The notes beneath the pieces were generated by a model that was given only the letters and a program-made list of their open reading frames with translations, was not told where the DNA came from and ran no database searches. This document shows positions 1 through 10,336 of a stretch of 64,000 bases of DNA, piece by piece. The translations under genes were made by a program, and so were the position numbers. Source of the DNA: Aedes albopictus (taxonomy: Eukaryota > Arthropoda > Insecta > Diptera > Culicidae); assembly GCF_035046485.1 (NCBI RefSeq), contig NC_085138.1, positions 88,399,228 through 88,463,227 of the forward strand. The letters run 5' to 3'. Each line of letters starts with the position of its first letter. The stretch's first letter is position 1.

Positions 1-1255
1 CTGCAGTTGGTAACAGCAAAGAACACCGCACAGCTTCCAAAGCATCTCCTTTGAGACAACGCTGGAGACGCATCAAGTTTTCTCCATCGCTGAACCCGCA
101 CAAATCCGTGGAATTTTTGTAGGCGCTAATGAAGAGCGGCCAATCCGCAGGATCCCCCGAAAATACTGGCAGATCTTTCGGCACTACATGCCTCGCCGCT
201 AGTTGCTGAGGTGATGCTCCGGTTGACAACTTTCCTGGTAATGGAGTGCTGTTCATTGGATTACTACCCAACGGAGTAGCCACAACTCTCGGATCTGCAA
301 TGGGATGACCTACGGAATCGCCCCCTCTGCCATCGAACTGCACCTCGACGTTCGACCGAAGCGTATTTTCAACTGCACCAGGTATTTCACCGACGCCATG
401 AGGGTTACCGTAGAAGCCAGCCAGTCCTCCCACAAAATCCAAATGTGATCTCATGGGATAGGGAACCATCGCCAAATTGCCACTCACTTGCTGTTTCACA
501 CTTTTGTTTCGCACTTCACTCGACATGGTTGCTTCTTGACAAGAGACATTGACATTCATCGATTGAGTTTTCGGAATCGTGACCGTACGTTCGGTCTTAG
601 CTGCTTGATTACCAGATTGCGTCGCGTTACCCGGCGGAGCCTCTGATTGGCCGAAAGTGTTACCTAATCCAGAGCCCTTCCCCTGCATGTGCCGATTCAT
701 CCAATTCTCAACTTTGCTTTTACTAGAACGTACGCTGCTCCGACTACCTTCACTCCTCTCCTCACTCCTATCATCCTCAAGTCCTGCCATGGTTTGTAAT
801 AGTGCGAAACGCTTATATAACAACTCTTCCTCTCTAGCCTTCTTTTCTGCAAAACGCTTCTCTCGGCGTGCTGCTTCTTCTACTCTAGCTTTCTCTTCTT
901 CTTCTTCTCGTTCCTTATGCAACCTATCCGCGAGCTGCTTCTCCTTCTCTAAACGATCTAATTCCAATTGTAACTGGGCTCTTCGGATGCTTGATGACGT
1001 GCTCGCCGAAGCTTTTGATTTAGAAGACTTACCGGATCGTGAACAAGTCTTTCTTGGGGGGCATTTGACGCAACTCCAGCTTCTATCCTTCACAGATTCA
1101 TCAACCTTTGCGCAGGTATAATGCCACCACGACTCGCAAGTGTCGCACTGGACCATATCTTCCACTGAATCCGATTGGCTGCATCCTGCTGCGCATCCGA
1201 GACATACGGTGACGTTCAACGTCGGCTTCGACGAAGTTTCCGCTTCCTTCTCCAT
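1..1255 (-). CDS. BEL/Pao LTR retrotransposon Gag, N-terminal part, open at the window edge
   Basis: An uninterrupted minus-strand frame runs from an ATG at 1255 to the window edge, so the protein is partial (about 418 residues visible). Residues about 17-65 hold a Cys/His cluster of PHD-finger type: CLGC near the start, then VQCDTCESWWHYTC and SCVKCP. A Ser-rich linker follows, then a highly charged predicted coiled coil at about residues 95-160 rich in Glu, Lys and Arg. A low-complexity region leads to a block with VFSGDPADWPLF, then LMRLQRCLKGDALEAV, which is the DUF1759 Gag signature of BEL/Pao elements. Gag would assemble the element's particle, and protease and reverse transcriptase would follow beyond the window. 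No frame lesion is visible, so this copy could be young. The start is chosen because it precedes the first PHD cysteine and no earlier in-frame ATG is evident. Confidence 0.85.
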   Translation of the reverse strand, partial: MEKEAETSSKPTLNVTVCLGCAAGCSQSDSVEDMVQCDTCESWWHYTCAKVDESVKDRSWSCVKCPPRKTCSRSGKSSKSKASASTSSSIRRAQLQLELDRLEKEKQLADRLHKEREEEEEKARVEEAARREKRFAEKKAREEELLYKRFALLQTMAGLEDDRSEERSEGSRSSVRSSKSKVENWMNRHMQGKGSGLGNTFGQSEAPPGNATQSGNQAAKTERTVTIPKTQSMNVNVSCQEATMSSEVRNKSVKQQVSGNLAMVPYPMRSHLDFVGGLAGFYGNPHGVGEIPGAVENTLRSNVEVQFDGRGGDSVGHPIADPRVVATPLGSNPMNSTPLPGKLSTGASPQQLAARHVVPKDLPVFSGDPADWPLFISAYKNSTDLCGFSDGENLMRLQRCLKGDALEAVRCSLLLPTA

Positions 1256-1854
1256 CACTTCGGAGCTCCAACACAAAAATTTTTTGAGTTTGTTCGGATC
1301 AACGAAATCAGTTTCTGCAGCAATCTCGTTACAGACAGCTCAAACTGTAATTAGGTTTAATTAGTTCATGGTTTGTAACTATAGCAGTAATATTACATAC
1401 AAATTTTTGATATTCGTTTTACCAATCCGAACGTAATTTCCGACACAGATCTTCCCTGCTATCGCTCTGTGTAAGTTAATGGACTTTAGTAGTGATATGC
1501 TTACAAATATAATAATAACTTACATAATATCGCTCAGTGAAAATCTCGCAACGATAACCACGAACATCCATCAATTGCGCTTTAACGGTATTCGCTACAA
1601 AGTACATAGGTAAATATCTACGAATTTACTAGAATAATTAGTTTACCTTTTAACCTTTCAGCAGTCCTATGTTTAGTCGGAAAATAATCTTACAATTTCA
1701 AATCTCAATATAATTCAGTAGCCAAAATAGCATAACAACTTCTAACACCATTAGTCATCACTTTTTCTATCGCATCATCTCATGACAACAGTCATCCCCT
1801 TTCAAATCGATCTGTCTGGTCACAGCCGTATTGCAAAATTGATCGGTTGGACGA
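1256..1854 (-). mobile_element. probable 5' leader and LTR of the BEL/Pao element, ends not defined
   Basis: AT-rich, non-coding DNA lies between the Gag start and a LOA-type relic that begins at about 1855. By position it should contain the leader, primer-binding site and 5' LTR of the minus-strand BEL/Pao element. I could not fix the LTR ends or a tRNA-complementary primer site, because the other LTR is outside the window. Confidence 0.4.
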
Positions 1855-2499
1855 TACACGGAACGAACAACAGGAGCAATGAAAAGCATTTCACCAGTTG
1901 CTTTGGATGCCCTTCTCAATATACTGCCATTGCATCAATTTGTTAAACTACAAGCGGCAAAAAGTGCCCTGCAGTTTATACGTTACAATAAAGTCCTAGA
2001 CGGGGATCTTGTTGGACATTTGAGGGTCATCAAAGACTTCAAATTAAGCATGAACATAAAAACAGTAGAAGATTGGATGATAACGAAGACCAACTATGAT
2101 GTTCCCTTCAAAGCGGTGAATCCATGTCGCTATGTTTGGGATGCTGGTGGGCCAAGTTTACTTCCAGGTTCTATTGTATTTTATACTAATGGGTTCAAGA
2201 TGAGAGAAAATACTGGAGCTGGTGTTTTTGGCCCTGGTACCAGTAAGGCTATACTAATGGGATGCAGTCCCACTGTATTTCAAGCAAAAGTTCAAGCCAT
2301 TCTAAAGTGTGCCAACATTTGTCTGAGAAGAAATTATAGGTTTTCCAAGATCTGTATTTTTTCGGACAGTCAGGCGGCTCTGAATGCGCTAAAAGCTTTC
2401 ACTTGTCAATCAAAGCTAGTGTGGGAATGCATTATTTCTCTGAAGCAATTGGTCATTAGGAACGAGGTAACTTTATACTGTCGCTTTACGAAATGCTAG
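1855..2499 (+). pseudogene. LOA-type non-LTR retrotransposon relic: end of RT and RNase H domain
   Basis: The frame begins with TGAMKSISPVALDALLN followed by LPLHQFVK, the connector between reverse transcriptase and RNase H in LOA-like mosquito elements. The same block is seen at about 21850-21950 in the longer copy here. RNase H motifs follow: FYTNGFKM (normally FYTDGSKM, so the first catalytic Asp is replaced by Asn), TGAGVFGPG, then IFSDSQAALNAL with its Asp intact. The frame ends shortly after NEVTLYC, where these proteins normally continue with a WVPGH motif. The copy is therefore truncated at both ends and catalytically dead. It stands about 210 bp upstream of the IR pseudogene, in the same orientation. 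Confidence 0.75.
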
Positions 2500-2710
2500 C
2501 ATGCTGAACTCTTTACGATCAATCATTGAGGAAGATACGGCCAGCGACCTCTGTCAAAGTATATTCTATGCATCTGCCCTCATTTTGATTAACTCACGTT
2601 CTAGATAAAGCTTCATTCGTTCGACCATTATTGTTATTAAAATTTTGAATCATTCGATGTCATGTGATGTTAGCTACGGAGTCTCCATTAGTAATCATCA
2701 AACAATCATC

Positions 2711-4457
2711 ATGGGAGTACAAGTACCACGCCAGTGCGTTACACAACCACGAATTAACCTAGAAATCCTCCAATACGTCATTAGTTCCATCAGTTATGTA
2801 CTTGGCGACAAATCAACACACTACATTCAATGCAGTTTTCATTGAGCTGTGTCACTGGGAGCCACATGACAACTTCCTAGGACAGCTGCTGAAGTCTCCT
2901 CAGCTAGAACACGTACCCAAAACAATTCTGACGGATACTTTCCAATATCGCTTCGAGATGTACCCCCACAGCCCGTCACTAATAGTCATTCATCTGGGAA
3001 ACCGTAACATCGCCAACAATTTAACAAAACAGTTCGTCCGGTCACTTCGTGTGTGGGATCCCAGAAGCAGACTTCTATTGCTGGCGGATATCAACCAAAA
3101 TACGCATTCCGTGAAGTTGTTGAAAAGCTTGCTACATGTAATGAAGTATCATAAAGTCACCACCCTTGATTTGTCGCAGTTTCAAATGGTAAGATACGAT
3201 GCGAAAGGGAACTTGTTACAGTCCAGAGAAAAATTTGTAAGCGCTACTGAACTATTCGTTGATGCAATGCGAAATATGAAGGGCAAAGCGATCAGATTCA
3301 ACTTTAGATATCCCGGTCCAAGAGCAATAATGCTCCGTACGGGACCCGTTGGACCCGATATTGAATGGCTAAAAGTCATGGCGAAATATTTGAACGCCAC
3401 CTTAGAGTATGTACGTTGTCCTTGTTACGGGTGATCTTCAGCTACGATAAAACCGTGTACCGCAAGTTGTTTGGTCGACAAAAAAGTGTCGATTCTGCTG
3501 GATCGGATGACGTTTCAAAATTTGTCAGCTGATGTATATCGTACATTGTTCAATGTAGCTACCACCTCGGCATCGGTAATGGTTCCCAATGGACGACCTT
3601 TGAACATTGTCGAACTTTTTCATCAACCATTCAACGCTGGAACTTGGATAGCTGTCTTCTTAGTTCTAGGTGCAATGGAGACCATCAGGTTGCTCTTACC
3701 AAAGCATTTCATAAATGACCCAATTCTGCTAAGCATATGTGGCATCGAAAAGTACAACCTACATGTAGCTGGCCAGTGGGAAAAAATCTGTTACTTCAGC
3801 CTGATCGTAATGACCTTCCTCATGACTAGCGCCTACGAAGCCAAAATAATAGCGCTTATGACCGAACGACCGTCCACGCAGGTAATCAAAACCATCGAAG
3901 ACTTACTCAAGTCCAACATAACTATCAAAGTTGATCCACAAGTTCATCCAAATCTAACACATGACCCTTTGATCGGCCAGCAAGTGAAGTCTCACTCTTT
4001 CGACTGGGATGGAGTGAGTGCGTATTACGCGCCATTCAGCATCATCAACATAATCCTCAGCTGGCCTTCAAATTACGATCTTACGTCTAGGCGGAAACGG
4101 TACGTGGCACTACACGAAACTTTGCGGATGTCAGTGGGGCACTGCATCACTGAGCTTCGTTCCCCGTTGCTATTCTGGTTCCACTGGACGCAGCGAGTGC
4201 TCTTCGAAAGTGGCCTTAAAGATAAACAGGAGGAGGCCACCACACTGATATTTCACATGAACGTTCGCCACTTTTGGCAAAACAAGGGATACAAGGCATT
4301 CGATGAATACGATTTGATCAAATTTGCGGACTTTGCACCGGCGTGGATCTCTCTGGGCTTTGGACTGTTTGCTAGCGGGTGTGTTTTGATGGTGGAGTTG
4401 TTGCAAGAGAATCGGAAGCGCGGCAGAGCTTCCACAGCTTGGTGGATTTGGCTATAA
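2711..4457 (+). pseudogene. divergent ionotropic receptor (IR), frameshifted copy
   Basis: This is a paralogue of the intact receptor at 8597-10336, alignable end to end without introns. The start at 2711 places 14 residues before the shared INLEILQYVISSISY block, as in the intact copy. Two lesions are visible. First, after ISSISY four extra bases at about 2796-2799 shift the frame, and the next 210 codons are read in a second frame. Second, a TGA at 3432-3434, just after CPCYG, interrupts that frame, with local small indels relative to the paralogue. From 3435 the frame stays open to a TAA at 4455, past the paralogue's stop position because TGA has become TGG. The channel parts are preserved: M1 near GTWIAVFLVLGAMETI, M3 near ICYFSLIVMTFLMTSAYEA, and M4 near FADFAPAWISLGFGLF. 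A sequencing error could mimic one lesion but hardly both. Family: insect variant ionotropic glutamate receptors used in chemosensation. Confidence 0.85.
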
Positions 4458-4599
4458 TTTTGCTTTGATATTTTGTATTTCAAATTTCGCTAATGTTCAA
4501 TAACGAGCACTGATACCAATTTGAGCTATCTGAACTCAATCTGTGAATCTAATATGAGAAGAATAAATGGATGACTCGTCTTCTTCAGTAGTTTGAATT

Positions 4600-5640
4600 T
4601 CCGTGAAAAACCTTTTCGAACCTCTACTCAAGACTCGAGACCCCTTGAAACCCTCTGAGACCTCCAGATACTTCCTGAAACCCTTAAAACATTTCTGAGA
4701 TCTTCAGATACTCCTCTGAAACCCACTAAGATTCCTTCAAATACCCCTGAGACTTCCTGGAACGCCTCAGAGACCCTTGGAATGCCCCTGCGATCGCTTG
4801 AATTGCTCATGGCCCCCCTCGAAACCTCCCCAACACCCTTTGAAACCTCCTTGAACCCTCTTAAGCGCTCTGAGACACTGAAATCCCCTGAGACCCCCTT
4901 ATACGCTTCTGAAAACCGTCGGTACCCCCTGGAATCCCCTGGTACGCCCAAAACGCCCCATGGAAGCCCTATAATACCCCTGAGATCCTCTGGAACCCTA
5001 GAACCCCCTGAGCAGGGAACACTCACTTATAAAGAGTTACACTCACTTGCTATTTTCTCAGCTCAGAAGCGTTGTATTAAACTTTGTCGAATAAAGTAGG
5101 GGTCGCACACGCATACCAAAGTAGAGACAGAGTTGTAAAAGCGACTCTCCACGAGGTAAGTGTAATTTACATTCACCTCGTGGAGAGTACCCGTCGTAGC
5201 TCCCTCAGGACTTCGGTATGCGTGTGCGACCCCTACTCTATTCGGCAAAGTTGCAAAAATCGTCCATACATCGTTTCTTGATTGCAAGCTTCTGAGCTGA
5301 GAAAATAGCAAGTGAGTGTACCTCTTTGCAAGTGAATGTTCCCATTCCTGCCCCTGAGACGCCCTTGAGGCCCCTGGAAACCACTGAGACCCCCTGAAAC
5401 GCCCTTGAGACCCCCTGAAGCGCTCCTGATCCCCCTGGAACACCCCAAATTACCCTGAGACAAACCACTGCCTTAAACGTTTCTGAGACCTCCTGGTACC
5501 CCCTAAAAGCTCCTGAAAAAAATGGAAATGCTTCTCGAAACGCCCCTGATATTATCTGGTACTCTCCTGAAAACCCTTGAGACCCTCTGAAACGCCCCTG
5601 CTATCTCCCTTTGCTCTCCCCGATAAACGCTCATTGGCCG
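4600..5640. repeat. degenerate C-rich short-period repeat (CCTGAGACCCCCTGGAA-like)
   Basis: Both flanks of the fold-back element consist of loosely repeated words such as CCTGAGACCCC, CCTGGAACGCC and CCTTGAGACC, at intervals of about 10 to 30 bases. Long frames here, such as those rich in Gly, Val and Ser on the minus strand, are by-products of the repeat. A related G/A-rich degenerate repeat recurs at 58300-59500. Confidence 0.75.
5015..5343. mobile_element. fold-back element: long imperfect palindrome of about 330 bp
   Basis: The left arm from GGGAACACTCACTTATAAAG is matched by the reverse complement of the right arm ending GCAAGTGAATGTTCCC. Both arms contain CTATTTTCTCAGCTCAGAAG, a GTCGCACACGCATACC block, and a central CTCTCCACGAGG / CCTCGTGGAGAG pair. 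The centre is near 5168 with almost no loop. The flanks read CCCCTGAG on both sides, but that word is part of the host repeat, so it cannot be taken as a target duplication with confidence. Confidence 0.8.
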
Positions 5641-5649
5641 CCGTTGTCA

Positions 5650-6419
5650 TACCCAAGATACAATGAATGCTGAACAGTGAGAGTATTAGCGGAACATCAG
5701 CTGGTTAACGGCTGAACACAATGATTGAATATTGGTCTGAAGTATGGCTTGTTCAACCTCTTTAATCAGCAATACATAGACGGCTGAATATTAAGTTAAG
5801 TAGAATATTATTCATATGTGTAACCAGTTTTAAAACATATACCAACATGCAGAATTAATCATTTGTTGTTCAACCTTATATCAAATAATTTTTGACAGCT
5901 GACCCAAGCATGTTTTCGTGAAGGACACGTCGCTTCTTCAGCCTCAATACAGACTAAGTTCAACTTATGTTCTTGACCATTCAGATACAACAAGTAATTC
6001 TAATGTTTTCGAGGATATGTATTCAATTGGGTGTGGTGTAGGTGCTAAGGTGAGTAACTATAATTCAGGAGGTCGGAGTTCAATTCCCAGTTTTCCCACA
6101 GATTAATTTATACATTCTCAAACATCTCTTTTGGAAATAGACGCAGCTAATGGTAGAAATAGGCTCACGAAAGTGTTTTTATTTAATTTTTATACAATTA
6201 TTAATAAATTTGATTGATTACTGATTAAGCGCATATTAAGCCTTAAATCAGCTTTCCAATGAACCGCAAATCAGCTGGAGGTTGAATAAAATCACCAAAA
6301 TAAGATGTTTAGGAGCTGAATAAAGGGTTGTATCTCTTGTAATCAGCTCTTCTTTAAATGAAGGCTGATTTAAAATAGTTGGAGAAAAGTTTGTACAGCA
6401 TCAAATTGTTACCTGGGTA
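5650..6419. mobile_element. probable MITE with TACCCAGGTAAC-type ends and an internal tRNA-like segment
   Basis: The left end TACCCAAGATACAATG plus AATGCTG matches the reverse complement of the right end, TACCCAGGTAACAATTT plus GATGCTG. In between is AT-rich, non-coding DNA with repeated GGCTGAAT/ATCAGC words. At about 6030-6098 a segment ends in GGAGTTCAATTCCC, which resembles a polymerase III B box. A remnant of the same right end lies at about 10600-10640, and related ends bound the element at 30570-31557. Confidence 0.55.
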
Positions 6420-6692
6420 GCTACCGTCATTTTAAATTTTCTAATGCTCAATATTGATACCGATTAGTTCTCCCTCTTTTTATACAGGTCATAAAAAGCG
6501 TGCATAGATTAAAAGTGTATAACAATAATCAACATAAAAAAAAAGTTTCAGAGTACAAATGAAAATATTGAATGTTAGTTTGATTTCATCTAAAATTTTC
6601 CAGAAAATACCGTGTATTCATAATTATCTATGAAAATTGCAGATATTCGAGAAAACACTAGTGCTATCTAAACATCACACTAAAGAAGTTTC

Positions 6693-6984
6693 TCCAGTTA
6701 GCCTAGTGGTTAAAGCTATGGATCGCCAATCCGGAGACGGCGGGTTCGATTCCCGTTCCGGTCGGGAAAATTTTCTCGACTCCCTGGGCATAGTGTATCA
6801 TTGTACTTTTCTCACAATATACCGAATCATGCAATGACAGGCAAAGAAAGCCCCTCAATTAATAACTGTGGAAGTGCTCAAAGAACACTAAGTTGAAGCG
6901 AGGCAGGCCAAGTCCCAGTGCGGACGTAGAGCCATACAGAAGAAGAAGAAGAAGAAGAAGAAGAAGAAGAAGAAGAAGAAGAAG
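6693..6984 (+). mobile_element. tRNA-derived SINE, Feilai-like, with perfect 14-bp target duplication
   Basis: The 5' part is tRNA-like: an A-box-like TAGCCTAGTGGTTAAAG and a B box GGGTTCGATTCCCG at 6743-6756. The body contains GGCAGGCCAAGTCCCAGTG and the tail is (GAA)n. The 14 bases ACTAAAGAAGTTTC occur immediately before (6679-6692) and immediately after (6985-6998). A copy of about 95% identity by eye lies at 22137-22397 in the opposite orientation. Transcription by RNA polymerase III and mobilisation by a LINE are expected for this class. Confidence 0.9.
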
Positions 6985-7082
6985 ACTAAAGAAGTTTCAA
7001 AACGAGGTTTTAAGAACTTTGCAGATAAATCACCGAAGAAATTTCCAATTCCCTCCGGAGATTCCGGCCGAATCCCTCCGGA

Positions 7083-7141
7083 GGGATTCGACCGGAATCT
7101 CCGAAGGGATTCGACCGGAATCTCCGGAGGGATTCGACCGA
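7083..7141. repeat. short 23-bp minisatellite (GGATTCGACCGGAATCTCCG unit)
   Basis: About two and a half copies of a 23-base unit, GGATTCGACCGGAATCTCCG plus AAG or GAG, lie in tandem just downstream of the SINE. The preceding bases 7050-7082 carry related GGAGATTCCGGCCGAAT words. Confidence 0.75.
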
Positions 7142-8159
7142 ATAGAATAGAACAGTGAAAGCAGCAGAAAGGCAACCAGCTCGATGAAGTAGAATAGAAT
7201 ACATCTAGGCGCTGTACAAATGAATTTGCAGCTGTCAATACAAATCGCTCACGTAGTGCCCTAGTTGTAAAAAAAACAATTGTCCGTACATTACTTATCC
7301 AATGACGGTGGTTTCAATTTTCATCACAACAAAATAAATCATATTCGAGATCCGTATTTCAATATCATTAGTGGATCATATCCTAACCTTACTAACAAAC
7401 ATTCCTTCCCATGCAGGGTACGAAAAACGGATCACGGCGAAAAACAAACGCTTTGTCCTAAGCGGTGCATGTCGGTAACAAAGGCGCTCCGTAACAAACG
7501 CATGTCAGGCGATGAGAGCAATAAAACAAACATCGCTTGCCGTGCGTGTGCTGATATTCCGGCTTTTCCGCTGAAATTTTCGACCCACATTATCGAATTC
7601 ATAAGCATTTGAACGAAATAAGACTCTTGCAAACCTCAGAGTTGAGTTTCAGTTGTAAAACAATGCGAAAATCACGATGTGAATAGAACGAGACAAATAT
7701 TCCTAGCGTTTATGTTGTGAACAAATTCAGGAGTGATTTTGTCATTATCTTCTAACGAAAAAACAAAGCGTTGTTGCCGTGCCTTCTTTGTTGCCTATTT
7801 TTCGCTTGCGGTGGCATATTCTGCGTACACTGTTCCCATGCGATTTGAAGTCACGGGTAACGAACGAATTAGTTGTCACAAGTCACACGGCAATTTGCGC
7901 TTGTATGTTTTTAAAAGACAAGAAAACAAAAGTTTCCATTTGTGTATAAATAATTAGGTACAGTTTTTCTATACACTTTTTATAAAAATTTAAAATCTTG
8001 TTTTATTAGATATTTTTTTTTAATTTTTTTCTCTTTGATCTACATCGGATTACTTATTTCTTTTAGGCGGATAATATTAAAATATCTTGTAGGTATTTCT
8101 CACTACATTAACATTTCTAATTGTCACCTTCCTAAAACTTCCAAGTTTCTTGAAAGCGA
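7142..8159. other. no gene recognised (7142-8159)
   Basis: The stretch is AT-rich with scattered short frames on both strands. None has a recognisable motif, a convincing start context or support from splice signals. A moderately GC-rich patch at 7430-7570 has no identifiable coding content. Confidence 0.5.
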
Positions 8160-8470
8160 CGCACTAGTTCCAATTCCCCCTAAAATAGGCAGATTTACTG
8201 CATCTTCTTCTGTCTATATCGCCTCTCGTTCTGCTGGATTCCATGCTGCAGCATTACTATCTGCGTGGTCTTCTCCTCCTCTTCCTCGTTTAAAACCGCT
8301 GTGCGCTCCTCATATTACCATATGTTCCGTCAAACCCGTTCTAAGTATCCGGTTATGTCATCTAAAAGAACCGTATCTAGCTCGACCTCGTCCGGTAACA
8401 ACACCTCATGATTCTGTTCATACGCATAAGCAAAATCCGTTTGCTTTAATTGATCTGTAGGCCGTACTGT
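8160..8470 (-). pseudogene. possible decayed coding remnant, family unknown
   Basis: On the minus strand about 44 codons from 8466 downward read like protein, including DEVELDTVLLDDITGYLE, before a stop. After a frame change further acidic and Gly/Ala-rich coding-like text continues, including NLPILGGIGTSAS, with another stop. The composition differs from the AT-rich surroundings. I do not recognise the family. A retrotransposon fragment, a processed pseudogene or an endogenised viral fragment are all possible. Confidence 0.3.
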
Positions 8471-8596
8471 GGTACTGTGTCATACCCCGGTACCGTACAT
8501 TATCGATGACGAAGAGTTTTGAACGCAGTACGACTATCGAAAGTTCGCACAGCACGAGATTACATTGAAAATTGACGTAGAAACCGAAAGAGCTGT

Positions 8597-10336
8597 TCAA
8601 ATCCACCATGCTGTAGAATACGTTCGGTTACGCTTCCGACTCTTGTGCAGCAGCTCCACCAGCAAAACACATCCACTAGCAATCATTCCAACGCCAAAAG
8701 CGATCCACGCCGGTGCAAAGTCCGCAAATTCGATCAAATCGTAGCTGTCGAATGCTTTGTATCCCTCTCGGTGTAAAAATTGGCGAACGGTTCTGTGAAT
8801 AATCGTTATGGTGGCCTGCTCCTTTTTATCTCTCATGCCACTTTCGAAAAGCACCAGTTGCGTCCAATGGAACCAGGATTTCAATGGGGAACGGACCTCA
8901 ACGTTGCAGTGTCCCACAGCCGTTCGCAAATTCTCCGGCAGGGCCGCGTACCGTTTTCGCTTCGACGCAAGATCGTAGTTTGAGGGCCAGGTGAGGATCA
9001 GTTTGATTGAATCACATGACGCGTAATACGCACTTACTCCATCCAAGTCGAAAGACGAATTTACCACTTGCTGGCCGATCAAAGGGTCGTCCTTTAGATT
9101 CAGATAATATCGTAGATCAATTTTTATCGTTATGTTGGACTTCAGTAAGTCTTCGATGGTTTTGATTACTTGTGTGGATGGTCGCTCGGTCATAAGCGCT
9201 ATTATTTTGGCTTCGTATGCGCTGGTTAGTAGAAAGGTCATTACGATCAGGCTGAAGTAACAGATTTTTTCCCACTGGCCAGCTACATGTAGGTTGTATT
9301 TTTCGATGCCACAGATGCTCAGCAGGATTGGGTCATTTATGAAGTACTTTGGTAAAAGTAGTTTGACAATCTCCATTACACCAAGAATCACAAACAGAAT
9401 AATCCAAGTTCCAGCGTTGAATGGTTGATGGAAAAGTTCGACAACATTCAGGGGTCGTCCATTGGGAACCATAAGCGATGACGAGGTGGTAGCTACATTG
9501 AATAATGTACGATGCTTCACAGATGCTGACAGATTTTGGAATATCATCCAATCCAGCGAAATTGACAGATTTTTGTCAATTAAACATCGTCTAAAACACG
9601 TATTTACTGCAGCTAAATCTCCGAAACATGGACAATGGACATATTCTAAGGAGGCATTCAAATGTTTTGCCGTGATTTTCAGCCATTCAATATCGGGTCC
9701 AATGGGTCCCGTACGGAGCATAACAACTTTTGTGCTGGGGTAAATAAAACTGAATCTGATCGCTTGGCCCTTCATATTACGCGTTGCATCTATAAACAGT
9801 TCATCAGGGTCAGCAAACTTGTTTCTAGATAGCGAAAAGGATCCACTCGTGTCATATCTTAGAAGTTGGAATACCGATAACTCAAGGGTTGTGACTTTAT
9901 AATACTTCAGTGCATACAGTAAGCTTGTCAACAGCTTCACGGAGTAAACATGTCGGTTGACCTTCGCCAGCAATAGAAGTCTGCTGCTGGAATCCCACAC
10001 ACCAAGCGATCGGATGAACTGCTTTGGTAAATTTTTCACGATATTACGGTCCCCCAGATGGATAACTATCAGTGACGGGTTGTTGGGGTGCATCTCGAAG
10101 GTGTATTCGAAAGCATCCGTCAGAATTATTTTGGGGACATGATCTAGCTGAGTAGATTTCAGTAATTGTCCTAGGAAGTTGTCATGTGGCTCCCAGTGGC
10201 ACAGCTCAATAAAAACTGCGTTGAATGTAGTGTGTTGATTTGTCGCCAAGTAACTAATGGAACTGATGACGTATTGAAGGATTTCCAGGTTGATTTGTGG
10301 TTGGGTAGCCGTCTGAAGTAGTGCTTCTGCGTACAT
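8597..10336 (-). CDS. divergent ionotropic receptor (IR), intact, intronless
   Basis: A single 579-codon frame with ATG at 10334-10336 and TGA at 8597-8599. Layout: an N-terminal extracellular region (residues 1-200); ligand-binding lobe S1 including MLRTGPIGPDIEWLK (206-220); M1 at about 308-329; the linker FINDPILLSICGIEKYN; M3 at about 355-374 (KICYFSLIVMTFLLTSAYEA, the IR counterpart of the glutamate receptor SYTANLAA gate); lobe S2 beginning MTERPSTQVIKTIEDLL; M4 at about 540-562 (FADFAPAWIAFGVGMIASG); and a short basic cytoplasmic tail. The usual iGluR pore-loop region is weakly conserved, as in other divergent IRs. The product is expected to be a plasma-membrane, ligand-gated cation channel of sensory neurons, probably assembling with broadly expressed co-receptor IRs. 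Its paralogues lie at 2711-4457 and 18772-20487. No signal peptide is obvious, so a short upstream exon cannot be excluded. Confidence 0.88.
   Translation of the reverse strand: MYAEALLQTATQPQINLEILQYVISSISYLATNQHTTFNAVFIELCHWEPHDNFLGQLLKSTQLDHVPKIILTDAFEYTFEMHPNNPSLIVIHLGDRNIVKNLPKQFIRSLGVWDSSSRLLLLAKVNRHVYSVKLLTSLLYALKYYKVTTLELSVFQLLRYDTSGSFSLSRNKFADPDELFIDATRNMKGQAIRFSFIYPSTKVVMLRTGPIGPDIEWLKITAKHLNASLEYVHCPCFGDLAAVNTCFRRCLIDKNLSISLDWMIFQNLSASVKHRTLFNVATTSSSLMVPNGRPLNVVELFHQPFNAGTWIILFVILGVMEIVKLLLPKYFINDPILLSICGIEKYNLHVAGQWEKICYFSLIVMTFLLTSAYEAKIIALMTERPSTQVIKTIEDLLKSNITIKIDLRYYLNLKDDPLIGQQVVNSSFDLDGVSAYYASCDSIKLILTWPSNYDLASKRKRYAALPENLRTAVGHCNVEVRSPLKSWFHWTQLVLFESGMRDKKEQATITIIHRTVRQFLHREGYKAFDSYDLIEFADFAPAWIAFGVGMIASGCVLLVELLHKSRKRNRTYSTAWWI

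Noticed and set aside
4628..5026. Minus-strand frame of 132 codons rich in Gly, Val, Ser
   Set aside because: It is a by-product of the CCTGAGACCCC-type repeat; no motif or start context.
5003..5352. CCCCTGAG as a target duplication of the fold-back element
   Set aside because: The same word is frequent in the surrounding repeat, so the match at both flanks is not informative.
6713..6760. Possible true tRNA gene at the head of the SINE
   Set aside because: A B box is present, but the sequence continues into a SINE body and (GAA)n tail, has target duplications and a second near-identical copy. It is a tRNA-derived SINE head, not a host tRNA.
6893..7150. Arg-rich frame RRRRRRRR
   Set aside because: Translation of the (GAA)n tail of the SINE in another phase.
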